DNA of 64,000 bases from Thereva unica (Eukaryota; Arthropoda; Insecta; Diptera; Therevidae), in assembly GCA_949987705.1 (NCBI GenBank), contig OX465282.1, positions 9,722,501 to 9,786,500 on the forward strand. Direction: 5' to 3'. Both the position numbers and the translations under genes were made by a program. The notes beneath the pieces are model-generated. The model was not told where the DNA came from. It did not search any database and saw nothing but the letters and a program-made list of their open reading frames with translations. Below, piece by piece: positions 50,107 to 61,060 of the stretch; the stretch's first letter is position 1; each line of letters opens with the position of its first letter.

Positions 50107-51660
50107 TGGGACCTTAGACAGAGAATCCGTCTACAGCGCAGACTCGGTCATTAGGTGTTCGGTCATTTCCGGAGTACAATCCTTGCCCGAGGCTTGGAAT
50201 AGAAGGAGTTTGACTAACCTGGATTTGTCAAACTCTCCAGCCTGAGAAAATGCTTTCAAGAATTGATATGGCCCTGGAAAATCTTTAAGAAAGCCCTCCA
50301 AAAAAACTGAGCTGAACAGGGTTCGCTCAGAGGAAGAAACTCCGGAGCAGAAAACGACCAAGACCTCCAAGGGTACCACTCGCCCCATCTTTTGCAAGTG
50401 GCTAAGCAGTATTAACTTTGGCCTAATATCGACTGACATGGCCAACTGCCCCCTGCCACCTGGGCAAATGGCACAGGTGCAGGAGAGGCGATCATTGATT
50501 TGGTTATCGAAAAATCAGGCGGCGAAATCAAGCCATCTTTCGAGAGGATTTTCCAAAGAAGAGGCTGGCTGATGTTAGTCTGCTCAAACCCTGACACAGC
50601 AGAATGGATGAGAAGTAACGTCTCCTTCATTAAGAGAAAGAGCGCCCTTGATATAACTTTGGTGGAAGAGGCTAATTTCCTTCAGGCTCAAGTAATACAA
50701 GGTTACTTCCTCCCCGGGTTGATATCTTAACCAACGATAATATCTTGGCGACTATCTCCGCACAAAACTCGATTCCCGCTGACTAGTGGAAAGTGGTCCA
50801 AAGATGGATTAGTGAAAATACCTTTCACTTGGTCACAGTAGTGAACACCGCTTCCATGGCTAAGTTGATTAGTCTGAAGGGGAAAATCGCCTATCTCCCA
50901 CACCAGGCTGATTCTTAAGAATAAAGACTCTCCAACAAAGTAGCCATCAGAATAGGCATCGTCTTGCGGCGGTCAGACCATAGCTTTTTGTATTACCGAG
51001 GACTGCAGAAATGCCATTACCTTGACCATAGAGCCATCTGGCGTTGTTTCAAAATCGGCCCCCACATCTGTACTTGGTGACCCTAGAGATAGAGCACGGG
51101 GAAGATCAGTGCCCCCAAAGTTAAAGGCGTTAGGACAAAGGGTCCTAGACAAGTCAAGAAGAACTGCCTCTTGAAATGCTCTTTGGAGAAAAAACGAGCG
51201 CCATAAGAGCACTCCGAGATAACTTGCACCACGCGAAAAGGGCATCCCTGTGAAAGACTTCCGCGGAGAGGCATCTTATCTTAACTCTTACTCAGGAGCC
51301 TTGGGTAACCGATGGCAAAGTCAAAGGACACTCTTCTCTCCATTATCAACATTATTTCTATATATCTAGTGGTTATCTCGGTAGTGGCTCCCACCGCCAA
51401 CGGATTCCAAGAAATCGTCCTTGCGTCCGATTACTTTCCGGGATTTGGAGCAATGGTGCCCCCACGAGGTTCAAGAACTGATTGAGTTCTGTCGCAAGAC
51501 GAACTAGAAATTCGTTATTGACTATGAAGCAAATGCTCACCTCTTCATTTGGGGGAGTACCGATGTAAACGAAAGGAGTGAGTACCTCCTAGAATTTCTT
51601 GTAATGAATAGCATAGATATTGCAAATAGCAGATGCAAAACCACTAACATACCGGGCATT
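50107..51660 (+). pseudogene. R1/LOA-like LINE (LINE-E): ORF1 (DUF4780) and endonuclease start
   Basis: The stretch 50500-50900 reads I-E-K-S-G-G-E-I-K-P-S-F-E-R-I-F, R-R-G-W-L-M-L-V-C-S-N, then V-E-E-A-N-F and M-A-K-L-I-S-L-K-G-K-I-A-Y. This is the DUF4780 type of ORF1 C-terminal domain as I know it. At 51380-51660 the endonuclease region of ORF2 appears: E-I-V-L-A-S-D-Y-F-P-G, Y-E-A-N-A-H-L-F-I-W-G-S-T-D. Stops and deletions are frequent. The element stops before RT. Confidence 0.65.
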
Positions 51661-51743
51661 GGGATGAATATACATAGGTTCACCCAAACAGTCTACAACA
51701 ATCACCAGCACCATAAATTAGTAGTAGAACTATACCTTTACAA

Positions 51744-51960
51744 GTTCAAATTGAGACTAAACAATTTCTAATTGAGACTAAACAATTTCAAATTGAGACT
51801 AAACAATTTCAAATTGAGACTAAACAATTTCATATTGAGACTAAACAATTTCAAATTGAGACTAAACAATTTCAAATTGAGACTAAACAATTTCAAATTG
51901 AGACTAAACAATTTCTAATTTAGACTAAACAATTTCAAATTGAGGCTAAACAATTTCAAA
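51744..51960 (+). repeat. Left array of 21-bp repeats
   Basis: About ten units of AAATTGAGACTAAACAATTTC with few substitutions (for example TAATTGAG in the second and CATATTGAG in the fifth). It runs directly into the transposase remnant. Confidence 0.9.
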
Positions 51961-52317
51961 ATGGGAATTGATAATGCTCCATGTCATGCCGCCATTGAGG
52001 AGGTTTTTCAAGAAGGCGAATTTCTTAATAATGGTCTACTAAGACTTGGTCCATATAGCCCAATGTTCAATGCAGTTGAATATACTTGGTCAAGCCTGAA
52101 AGCTGGCGTCAAAAGTGATTTAAGTATTCAAATGCCGCAAATCCTCGCTGGTGAGAACAGTTCAAATTTGACGCAAACCGAATTTCGTCTATAACGGCTA
52201 GAAAGTATTATTCGAGAAAACTTATCAAAAATTAATGTTCCTAGTTGCATCCGGAACATCGCTCACATTCAAAAATTTATACCAGACGCAATAAACATGA
52301 TAGATATGAGTTTTTAA
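51961..52317 (+). pseudogene. Tc1/IS630-type transposase C-terminal fragment
   Basis: M-G-I-D-N-A-P-C-H is the block holding the second catalytic Asp of DDE_3-type transposases. L-R-L-G-P-Y-S-P-M-F-N-A-V-E-Y-T-W holds the last acidic residue (E in the N-x-x-E position). A TAA at 52192-52194 interrupts the frame; the same frame then continues (I-I-R-E-N-L-S-K-I...) to 52317. A nearby AATAAA at 52358 could be the old polyadenylation signal. The first catalytic Asp and DNA-binding domain are gone. Confidence 0.75.
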
Positions 52318-52389
52318 TTAACTTATTAATAATTTGTAATCCTTTTAATTTCCTCGAATAAAACATTTATTTCCACTAACACTTTTTAA

Positions 52390-52576
52390 TTCTCATTCTG
52401 AAATTGTTTAGTCGCATTTTGAAATTGTTTAGTCTCAATTTGAAATTGTTTAGTCTCAATTTGAAATTGTTTAGGCCCATTTTGAAATTGTTTAGTCCCA
52501 TTTTGAAATTGTTTAGTCCCACTTTGAAATTGTTTAGTCTCAATTAGAAATTGTTTAGTCTCAATTTGAACTTGTA
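52390..52576 (-). repeat. Right array of 21-bp repeats (inverted)
   Basis: Reverse complement of the left array, about nine units. The inner units are more diverged (CCCATTTT or CGCATTTT variants) than the outer two, which match the left arm exactly. Confidence 0.9.
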
Positions 52577-52819
52577 AAGGTATAGTAGTACAAGTAGAAT
52601 TTTACCGGTTAGGTTACTTTCCCAGATATAAAATTAGAATTGTAATGTAGAAGTACTCTTCTCGGAACCTAAGGCAACAATATGTATTTACGACCTTCGT
52701 AAGTTTGAAAAAACTAACAGTTAATCGAAATTGTGTGAACAAAATTGATTTTTCTATTTTTCGGCAATTTTTTCGCATGCTTCCAATGACGTAACTATGT
52801 GTGTACAAAAATTAACTAT

Positions 52820-53372
52820 TACCCAGCGGGAAATAGAACATTCACTGATGCATGAAGAAGCTATGCTTAGGTTGTTTGGACGTGCTTCCCTTCCGTATTA
52901 CTGTCCATATCTTTTTAGCATTGCATGTCATTAGGAAGAAGCAGTTTGTTCGATTTTCTTCTAATTAGCTTCCTGGGAAGCAATTTTGAAGATTTTATTT
53001 TTGCAAGCAGCAAAGCTTTCATTTTTGCTTCCTTGGGAGCAGGGAAAAAAAGTTTTGCTTTTCATTTTCAAGTTATTTTAAATAGATTTCAAAATTAAAT
53101 ATAGTGCCTACACTAAATTAAAAATTCCCCTACAAATCAAATTGTAAAAACCAAACTTAGCTGATTAGTTTATGCACATACATAGATAAACTGACTTCTT
53201 TCACAGAACACACAGCTTTAAACGGAAATTTTTCAAAAGAGAATATTTCACACCAATTGACAAAGTTGAAAATAACTTATTTGTAAACATATGCACAGGA
53301 AAATATTCCAAAATGCTTCTGAAGCGCACCCTGGAAGCAATTCCAATTTGCTTCCACTTTTCCCACTGGGTA
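52820..53372. mobile_element. Possible MITE with TACCCAG(C/T)GGGAAA ends
   Basis: TACCCAGCGGGAAA at 52820 and the reverse complement of TTTTCCCACTGGGTA at 53372 form a short TIR. The interior is rich in GCTTCC/GGAAGC in both orientations. No target duplication seen. Confidence 0.4.
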
Positions 53373-54052
53373 GCACAACTCTTTCAAAACATTTTAAGCC
53401 CAAAAACTTTTCTTTTGGTGCTGATGGCTAAGAGCTAATCGAATTCGACAACAAGATTCTTTTCTTCTTATTGTTTTCAAGAACGCTTTTATTGCACTAC
53501 TCAAGGATTGTACTTTCCGCGAATTTCATTTCAAAATAGTTTTGTTTGTAAAACCGTCGCCAGACATAGCTTCAAAGATTTGAAAAAATCCGGAATCCAC
53601 ATCAGTCAATGCGGATTGTGGATTGAACTACAAAAATGAGGTACGAAATGTGGAAATGTGGTGCATCTGGCAGCACTGATAGTGTGGAGAACAATGTTTG
53701 CAAAAACATGCCTGGCAGGTTGGGACAATATGTGTTCTAATGAGTTTGAGCTTCGCAGTCTTCAAAAAGTGTTCAATTCTTTGAAGCTATAACCGGCGCC
53801 GGCTTAAAAGATATGAGCATTCTTTACAACAATGCAAACATAACATTTATGTATTATAAACACAAATTAACTGACAGGTAGATAAAATTGAATAGAATTA
53901 AATTAATATACCCCGCGATTCTAGATGTTAGGTTTTTATTAGATCTAACAACTCTTCCCCAGATAACGAAAAGAGCTTTCGCGTTAAGCTTTCCCTCTAT
54001 TTTGGAGACTTTGAATAATCAGACTTCCCCTTCAGCTGTCCGATGATTGCGG
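53373..54052. other. No gene recognised
   Basis: Unassigned AT-rich sequence with no long frame. Confidence 0.45.
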
Positions 54053-54612
54053 TTAATAAATAAAATGAAGGTAAGTAAAATGCGTATTATAAAATATTTT
54101 TAGGCTCGTATTCGCCGACCTGGATAATAAATATTAAATAAATAATTATTAAATATATAAATATTTTATGTTTTGAATTTTCATTCACAATTTTTTTCAA
54201 TTTTGAAAATTCGAAACTTCTGAGGTTAAAAATCAGCGGATTAACTTATTTCCAGGGCGGAGCTGGTATTAACTTTATCCGTGTACCCAAAATCACTGGG
54301 AGATCCTGGTCGGACCGGAAAGTTGTCGCCATAAACAGAGTCCGCTGGATGGAAACTATTTCCGCCCTATGTCCCATGAGGGATTAAGGGAGCGCAATGA
54401 TGATGATGATGATTTATCTGGTGGGAGATATAGGAAGTCGGTTGAAATGTTAAACCGTTGAAAAAAATCCAATGTGTTCATCGTAATGAAATACTCCTTT
54501 CAAAATCGCCGTAAATACGAAATATCCACGATATTTATTATCCAGGTCGGTGAATACGAGCCTACAAATATTTTATAATACGCATTTTACTTACCTTCAT
54601 TTTATTTATTAA
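54053..54612. mobile_element. Element with 82-bp inverted repeats enclosing an RTE 3' end
   Basis: 54053-54134 and 54531-54612 are reverse complements with two mismatches. Both arms begin TTAATAAATAAAATGAAGG. If TTAA is the target duplication it would fit a piggyBac-type insertion, but the terminal motif is not typical. An RTE-like LINE 3' end (54293-54412) lies inside. Confidence 0.6.
54293..54412 (+). pseudogene. RTE-like LINE, 3' end fragment
   Basis: Reads T-G-R-S-W-S-D-R...N-R-V-R-W-M-E-T-I-S-A-L-C-P-M-R-D-stop, the last ~30 codons of the RTE-like family, followed by GAGCGCAATGATGATGATGATGATT. The GAT repeats are the 3' tail. Confidence 0.85.
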
Positions 54613-55775
54613 CGGGCGCAGACGTCCGGTCCAACAGCCCAGCAGGATGGGCCAGCAAGGCAGTAATCGCACTTAATCGAATTTTTTTATTTTAATTTTT
54701 TTACTTTGATTTTTTTATTGCTCAGCGTTCAAGAGTGTACGAGCATAATCATCACGCGAAGGGGCTGACAAATAATATTTTTTATAAGTATAGAATTTTT
54801 CAAACTCCGTGACACAAAAAAATTGAGCAGTTCTGCGCACCTCGTTGCCAAATTTTATAAATAATGTTCTATCATTTCCCCTCTTTTTAGTTAAAACGGC
54901 AACAAACACTGAAAAAACTCAACAAAATAATTTGGGAAGGGATGCGCGCATGCCGAATGAATAAAGTTAATTTATCTTTCTATGTGTTGAGCAGAGCTTT
55001 TAAATACATGTAAAGCCCCTGCTCAACAAAGGCAGTTTATTCAACATAATAAGCATTATTTTACTTTAATTATGCGAAATATTTCTCATTTCTTAATTTA
55101 AAATAATTTAAAAAAAATGCATGAAAAAAATTCCTTTGAATAAATGAGCGTTTTCATTCATAAACCGACAGTTCCCCGCAGTCGCAAGCAACACAACCTC
55201 CCCTGGCAGAAGCGCGTATGCGACTGTCAGGAAAGGAAACGTCAACAATCTAGTAATCAAAGTGATAAAAACACAAATTTCGTATTTTTTAGTAGAAATT
55301 ACTACAAATTATTTCTGTAGCATATGTGTAAAATATAATAACCTTAAAATAAAAAAAAATATATAAAAACGGGTGTTTTTCAGTCATAATTTGTAAATTT
55401 TCTAAATAATCATTGAAGTCCGAGAAAAATACACCTCCCTTTAGCAATACGCAGTCGCGACTGATTACATGGCAGCAAGAGATTTGATAGGAGGAGTTAA
55501 CTGAAGCTTTTGTCTGAACTTTTAAACATTTTTAAGAGCTTAGCTGGGGAACATGCGCGGGATGTCACGAGGTTTGAAAACAACTATACATAATTCCCAA
55601 ATTTATAAGTAATTGCCAATATTAACCCGCTTTTATACGAATCCATGTTTTGCAATTACTTTACTTTTAAAACACCCGCGTCTCGATGAAATAATCAACA
55701 AACCCCTCACAGCCTGCTCGCGAGTCGCTGCCTATAGACAGATTTTCAAAGCTTAAAATTACCCTCTATTTGTTA
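54613..55775. other. No gene recognised
   Basis: The frame at 54715-54909 (minus, 64 codons) has no known domain. A- and T-rich tracts. Nothing assignable. Confidence 0.45.
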
Positions 55776-55783
55776 GATCTGAC

Positions 55784-56330
55784 CACTGACATATAATAAT
55801 GGACTGCTCATCAGCAATTATTCCCATACAAACCGATGGCACCAAAAAGGTATAGTCGCTCGCTCATCCATAAGCCCCCAAACTGACAGAAGCACTCAGA
55901 AATAAAATCAATTAGAAAAAAATAGACGGGTATAGTGATGTTTATATCTTTTGGGTTAAATCAATTAGAAAAAAATAGACGGGTATAGTGATGTTTATAT
56001 CTTTTGCTCTTTTCCCCATAAGCCCCCGGATTTTGACATACAGAATGTCAGTTGCTAAAACAGGCGTTAAGAACTTAAATCAGATACACATAAAATTTGC
56101 AAATTAATGAAAAAAAGGCATTTTAAAAGGTGAAAAAGTGAAAATAGTGTTTATTAATTTTTTTAAACAAAATATTTGTGTTGTTTTAATGTTTTAAGTA
56201 CGTATTTAAAAAAATGTAAATTTCAAAAGTGATTCCGGTGTTTACATGGAGTGAAAAAAGGTTTGTAGCCTATGGAACAAATTGGTGCCATGAAAAATTT
56301 CTCATAAGCAGTCCATTCTATATGTCAGTG
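55784..56330. mobile_element. hAT-type MITE with perfect 8-bp target duplication
   Basis: Ends CACTGACATATA...ATGGACTGCT on both sides in inverted form (one 3-base gap). GATCTGAC flanks it at 55776-55783 and 56331-56338. It contains a 53-bp tandem duplication (55905-56010) and two copies of CATAAGCCCC. Non-coding. Confidence 0.8.
55905..56010 (+). repeat. 53-bp tandem duplication in the hAT MITE
   Basis: AAATCAATTAGAAAAAAATA... starts at 55905 and again at 55958. The two copies match over at least 48 bases. Confidence 0.9.
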
Positions 56331-56338
56331 GATCTGAC

Positions 56339-58124
56339 ATCTAGAATACCAAATCCTTGCTTTTTCTAACAAAAGCACGTAGTCTCCACTGAAGGGGCAA
56401 GAGCTTTGAGCTTTTTCCCCGCTTTCTGTTTATAGTCAGATTTCTGGGATCTAGAATCACGGGGATAATCAATCAATGTACTCCAATAAATATAATAGCA
56501 TTCAATATATGTAGGTTTATTCAGTTCAAATCAAAATATCCAAATCAATATAATCAATCCAATCCATTTCAATCGAATCAATGACAATTCCAACCTATGT
56601 TAACTCACTAAAAAACATGTGAGGAAGAAAAACCCGCCCTGGTACCACGACGTGCTTCCCGAAAAAGTTCGACTCACAAATTGAGATGTTTGAACTGGTG
56701 TGGTTGGTTTGTGACCTCTTTGACTATACGCCTCCTGTTACTTATCGGCCTCTTGTGCGTCTTCCGGAGCGTTCTCCGGTTGCATTCACTTACGACCTGC
56801 ACGTGCAGCACCTTTTCTTTTTCTGCTTTCTTTTATATCGCTTTTTTATTTTGTTAGACATCAAAAACTTGATTGCTAGCAACGTAGACAATATTTGCAA
56901 AATCAATCAGGAGCTCAAAAGCACGATTCATCCCCATAATATCATCCTGAGCCTTTTACGGAAACAAAGCGAAGCAAAAATTTAATAAACGAAAGCGTAT
57001 ACACATGCTCGAAGCAGGTGATTCGATTAAAAGACAATTGTGACAGAAGTGGTAGAGAAAATTGAAAATTAGTTGAAAGTGGAAACCTACACTCACAAAC
57101 GGTTGAAAAAATAAAGTAAGTTAATTCCAGGGGTCCTCTCCACCAATAACATTTATCCCTTAGAGAACTACCCTCGTACCGACTCCTTCAATGTTTCCCA
57201 CTATAAACAACATCTTAAGATAGATTAAAACAGTTTTTTACGTGCATTTCCTACCCGGTATTTCTATTCCTCTCCTTTTGGTTTCGACCACCTGTTTGTA
57301 CATATATCAGCACAAAAGTCTTTAGATTAACGGAGGGGAGATTTGTTATCAGGTGGGGGTTATCTATACTTTTTTAACTAAGAATTAACTTTCCCGGAGA
57401 ATTTGTGTCTTTTTCCTTATTTTTTTTTGTTGCGTTTTCATCCCCCCCCCCAAGGAAAAGATTGTCCCAGATGTATACGTAGTCCTTTATTATGTTGTGC
57501 ACACAATTTAACAAACTGCCATGGCCTAAAAGAAATTTATGGGCATAACTATTTATCGGGATTTGCGGAGAGAACGTGACAATAGGGGAATTTACCCTGT
57601 ATTTAACGTCATAAACGTGACTGTCTTGGGTGTATGGTATCTACTTTGAGCCTTTGCTTTTCTCTAAGATTGTTGGTTGCAATTTTTAAAGATTGCAAAG
57701 TTGCAAGTATGCCTGACATATCGACAAAGAAAATTCAAAAGCTGATAACTTTGTAGATTAAATGTTGATCTTATTTGTATAAAAATCAAAGAAAAAGGCG
57801 TTGTTGTTTTAATTTTTCATATACGCGTATTTTATGGCCTAAATTCATATGAAAGTCGCTTAAGAGTTATGAAACTAAAGATAAGCCTTATAATCACTGT
57901 ACAAACTTTTTAGATGCTTCTGGCATATACATATTAGACGACTTTCTTCATCGAAGCAATTAAGTAATTAGAGAGTTTTGTCGAAATTCCATACAGCTCA
58001 TGACCATTGTATTCGTACAAAGAAAGACACTGAATTTTTTTGAAAGGCAATGCTAAATGTGAATTTGTTTATAAAAAAAAGAATAGAAAATTACTCCGTT
58101 AATCAGCATTCCATTATAGCTCTA
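56339..58124. other. No gene recognised
   Basis: The frame 56686-56985 (99 codons) has no domain I know. ATCAAT phrases repeat loosely at 56460-56590. A C-run is at 57443-57451. Nothing else. Confidence 0.45.
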
Positions 58125-58640
58125 CTAGCTGGGACCCGGTACGCCTCGCTGCATCTATAAGTAAATAGTAGCCAATAAAAACCATCCATTGACTTGGTAA
58201 TGGTAACGAAAGAATCAATTATTATTTTTGTAAAATTTCGAAACATTAGATTCCATATGCGTTTATATTAAGTTTGACCGGTAAAATAAAATAAGTAATG
58301 TAGTATAATCAATATACCGTTAGATCCATGGCGGCCGTCTCAAGACCCTGTACGCCTCGCTGTACCCGCTAACAGTAGTCAGTAAAAACCATCCATTGAC
58401 TTGATATTTTTCGAGATATGAATTTTACACAGATGAAGGGCCTCAAAGAATGGATACATGGATCTTGAGACGGCCGCCATGGATCTAACGGTATATTGAG
58501 TATTGAGTCAATAGTGTCATGGCCTACCTATTGTTTGACGGCCGCGTAAATTTGATATTTTCATTAAATCGAATGATTCAATTTAATGAGAATTTTATAT
58601 TTACGAAGCTGTCAAACAATAGGTAGGCCATGAAGGTATT
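58125..58640 (-). mobile_element. Helitron-like fragment with two palindromes
   Basis: CTAG at 58125-58128 followed by CTGGGACCCGGTACGCCTCGC reads, on the minus strand, as a Helitron 3' end. The phrase GTACGCCTCGCTG plus AAAACCATCCATTGACTTG recurs near 58349. Inverted pair 1: 58307-58347 and 58451-58493 (CCATGGCGGCCGTCTCAAG), related to the minisatellite of Helitron 2. Inverted pair 2: CATGGCCTACCTATTGTTTG near 58518 and its complement near 58612-58633. Confidence 0.5.
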
Positions 58641-59474
58641 GAAACTAAAATGAAGTGAAAATTGATAAAATTACCAATTTTTTTCGATTTTTCAGCTGTT
58701 TCTTTTGGTACGACCTATTCTCAGACCTACCAGGAGGAGTTCGGTAACAAACATTGTGACACCAGATTTTTATAGAGATATAAGATACAACGGCAGCCAT
58801 AGTTCCGTTTTCGAATACACCTTACAGCCATCTTGAAAAGGATTAACATTCATGAGCAAATTTGGAAAAAAGAGTTGGTAGCAAAAAATCAAGTTATTTT
58901 TTGAGAAAAACTCGCGATGGAAGTTTTTTCTGGGGTTTGGGATGAACGCATGAAGGATGGAAGTAGTGGATGTTTAGTTTTATGTAAACTTGATATATAA
59001 AACAACCTAAGCATAGGTCAAACTTTGAATCCTGTTGCGGTGGCTAAATACCCATTCCACTTTTTGTGTCAACGTGGCAAGAAGGACCCCTCAAGTGAGA
59101 CTTTCGGAGGTGCCGTGGAAAACCCCGCCTCCCGAGAATTACGTTTCTAGGTCTAATTTTTAATACGCTTTTATTAGCTTCACTTATAAATATGTATGTA
59201 ATAAAATCTTAGAAGTTAGAGTTGACCCACTTCCCGGTTTCCGATTGAACTGATTAGTTTGAATGACAATGCAGTCTGGCCATTTTGTAAAAAAATCAAG
59301 ATGGTGGTTCCAATATGGCGGCCGATTTAGGCAATTGTGTTCCAACGAGCCAACGACATGGACATCAAATGAAAGAGTACGACAGGTAGATTACGGTAAG
59401 CTGTGTGACATTATTTTAAATATAATATGGCCGCCGCCACAAAATAGCGGAAGACATATAATAGACTAAAAGTA
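58641..59474. other. No gene; Helitron minisatellite-like unit near 59263-59440
   Basis: ATATGGCGGCCG, then GACATGGACATCAAATGAAAGAGTA, echo the minisatellite units of Helitron 2. The rest is unassigned. Confidence 0.45.
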
Positions 59475-59740
59475 TAATAAATAGCTTGAAGAATAACAAA
59501 GCCCCGGGAATCGATGGAATAGCCGAAGAACTTATTAAATAGCGAAGCATTGTGGTAGGGAAAAACGGCATGAGTTAATCACCAAAATATGGATGAAAGA
59601 ATACTTACCAAACGACTGGAAGGAAGTCATAATTTTCCATATCCATAAGAAAGGGGATAAAGTACGCTGTGAGAACAATAGGAGGGAACTCATTACTTTC
59701 TATAACATATAAAATATTCACAATCTTCATAAAAACCGAA
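59475..59740 (+). pseudogene. BovB-type RTE LINE, part 1 (RT start)
   Basis: Reads S-L-K-N-N-K-A-P-G-I-D-G-I-A-E-E-L-I-K, then after shifts W-K-E-V-I-I-F-H-I-H-K-K-G-D. This is the first RT block of RTE/BovB-type elements, distinct from the RTE-like family above. A TAG follows E-L-I-K. It continues at about 60385 beyond a LINE-C insertion. Confidence 0.7.
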
Positions 59741-60180
59741 CCCGGTCTCTCTTCGAAAACAACTCCCTTCTATGTTCTGGGGCTTTGAAGAAATAGTACA
59801 CCTTATCGTGATTAGATAAAAAGAGAAACAGGGACTTTCAAAGTTATCTGTGACGACGACGCTATTTGCACCGCCATCGACCCTCTGAGCCACTGTAGGT
59901 ATGTGGCGGGTCTCACAAAACTTTATCACTATTATCATAACGATGGTTTCATCTAGATAAACGCTCTCCTGCCTCCACGGCAATCTTATACTCGCAGCAT
60001 CAGAGTAGCTCACTCGGCTTATCTTCTTTGCCTAGAGTTCCCCCCTCCCTTTTTGCGCCCGATATAAACAATAAATTCGTTCACAGACAGTATTTCCAAA
60101 CTTCAAGAGTGCAAGTGCAAAGTTCATCACTATTATTGTATCCCTCGTACTAAGCTTATTACTATACCTTTTTCAATTGT
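59741..60180 (+). pseudogene. LINE-C 3' part inserted in the BovB-type RTE
   Basis: Reads D-P-L-S-H-C-R-Y-V-A-G-L...Y-H-Y-Y-H-N and, further on, F-P-N-F-K-S-A. CCACGGCAA, AAATTCGTT and ACAGTATTTCC match the copy at 12430-12785, and TACTAAGCTTATTACTAT matches its 3' UTR. Strongly decayed. The left boundary is approximate. Confidence 0.55.
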
Positions 60181-60340
60181 AATTCAGGAAAATTCAACAT
60201 TCATCCAATTGCAACAATCTCTGCAACAGGAATTTTATGTATGGAACGCAGAAGATTTTAATTTGCTTCACAATTAGCCTAACCATTCGCTTTAACATCG
60301 TTTGCACGAAATGGGTTATCAACTGAAAGACTTTTAGAGA

Positions 60341-60872
60341 TTGCATCAGATAACACAACCTAGCATTGAAACAGTAATAATGAGACGATGGTGTCACAAC
60401 ACTAATAAAGCCTGTCCCACTATATATGGTTCGAGAGTATGGACATTGAAAAACGAAGACGAAGAATTGGTAGGAAGATTCGAAAGGAAAATCTTTCGTT
60501 CGATCTACAAAGGAATACAGGTTGATGCCGTTTGGAGGAGAAGATACAACTCAGAGTTGTATGAAATCAGTAAGATTCCAAACCCAAACGCTGTTACAGT
60601 GATCAAAATAAACAGACTCCGATGGATTGGTCATGTCCAACAAGATGGGGAACGGAACCCGACAAAGATAAGGCTGGGGAAAGTACCGCCAAGAAAGAGG
60701 AGACCAGGACGTCAAAGAAAAGATACATAGATGACGTCGAGGACGACTTTTGGTAGTTGAATATAAGAAACTGAAAAAGCCGGGCCAGGGATCGAGAATC
60801 ATGGAGGCGAATGCTGGAGGAAGCCAAGACCAGCAATAGGCTGTGGAGCTCCTGATGATGATGATCATGCAT
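60341..60872 (+). pseudogene. BovB-type RTE LINE, part 2 (C-terminus and 3' tail)
   Basis: Reads G-S-R-V-W-T-L, E-R-K-I-F-R-S-I-Y, R-L-R-W-I-G-H-V and R-R-P-G-R-Q-R, the C-terminal run of BovB-type RTE proteins. After the frame breaks, a (GAT)n-like tail follows at 60853-60865. The open frame is 129 codons; the family protein continues past its stop with a frameshift. Confidence 0.75.
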
Positions 60873-60957
60873 GATGTAGCTTGGAGAATATTTACATATT
60901 TTGTAATGAAAGAAATTATTTGGTCAATTTACTGCATCAATGAGATGAATATTGAAA

Positions 60958-61060
60958 TTTTCTGAATTACCATTGACAAATCTGAACTACAATTGATACT
61001 TTCTGAAATACTATTGACTAATCTGAATTACAATTGACGCTTTCTGAATTACAATTGGAA
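60958..61060 (+). repeat. Short tandem repeat, ~20-bp units
   Basis: TCTGAATTACAATTGAC and variants occur five times in about 100 bp, alternating slightly longer and shorter spacing. Confidence 0.8.

Larger units (their letters stand above)
51729..52586. mobile_element. Tc1/IS630-type element with inverted arrays of 21-bp repeats
   Basis: The left arm (51729 to about 51960) and right arm (about 52390-52586) are inverted copies. Each starts ACTATACCTTTACAAG, and each is an array of a 21-bp unit (AAATTGAGACTAAACAATTTC): about ten units left, about nine right. Between them lies the C-terminal part of a DDE transposase (51961-52317). The 5' part of the transposase is missing, so this is an internally deleted copy. 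The terminal array layout recalls Foldback elements. Confidence 0.8.

Noticed and set aside
56686..56985. 99-codon frame as a membrane protein gene
   Set aside because: It has a hydrophobic stretch but no domain, no conserved context and lies in AT-rich intergenic-looking DNA.
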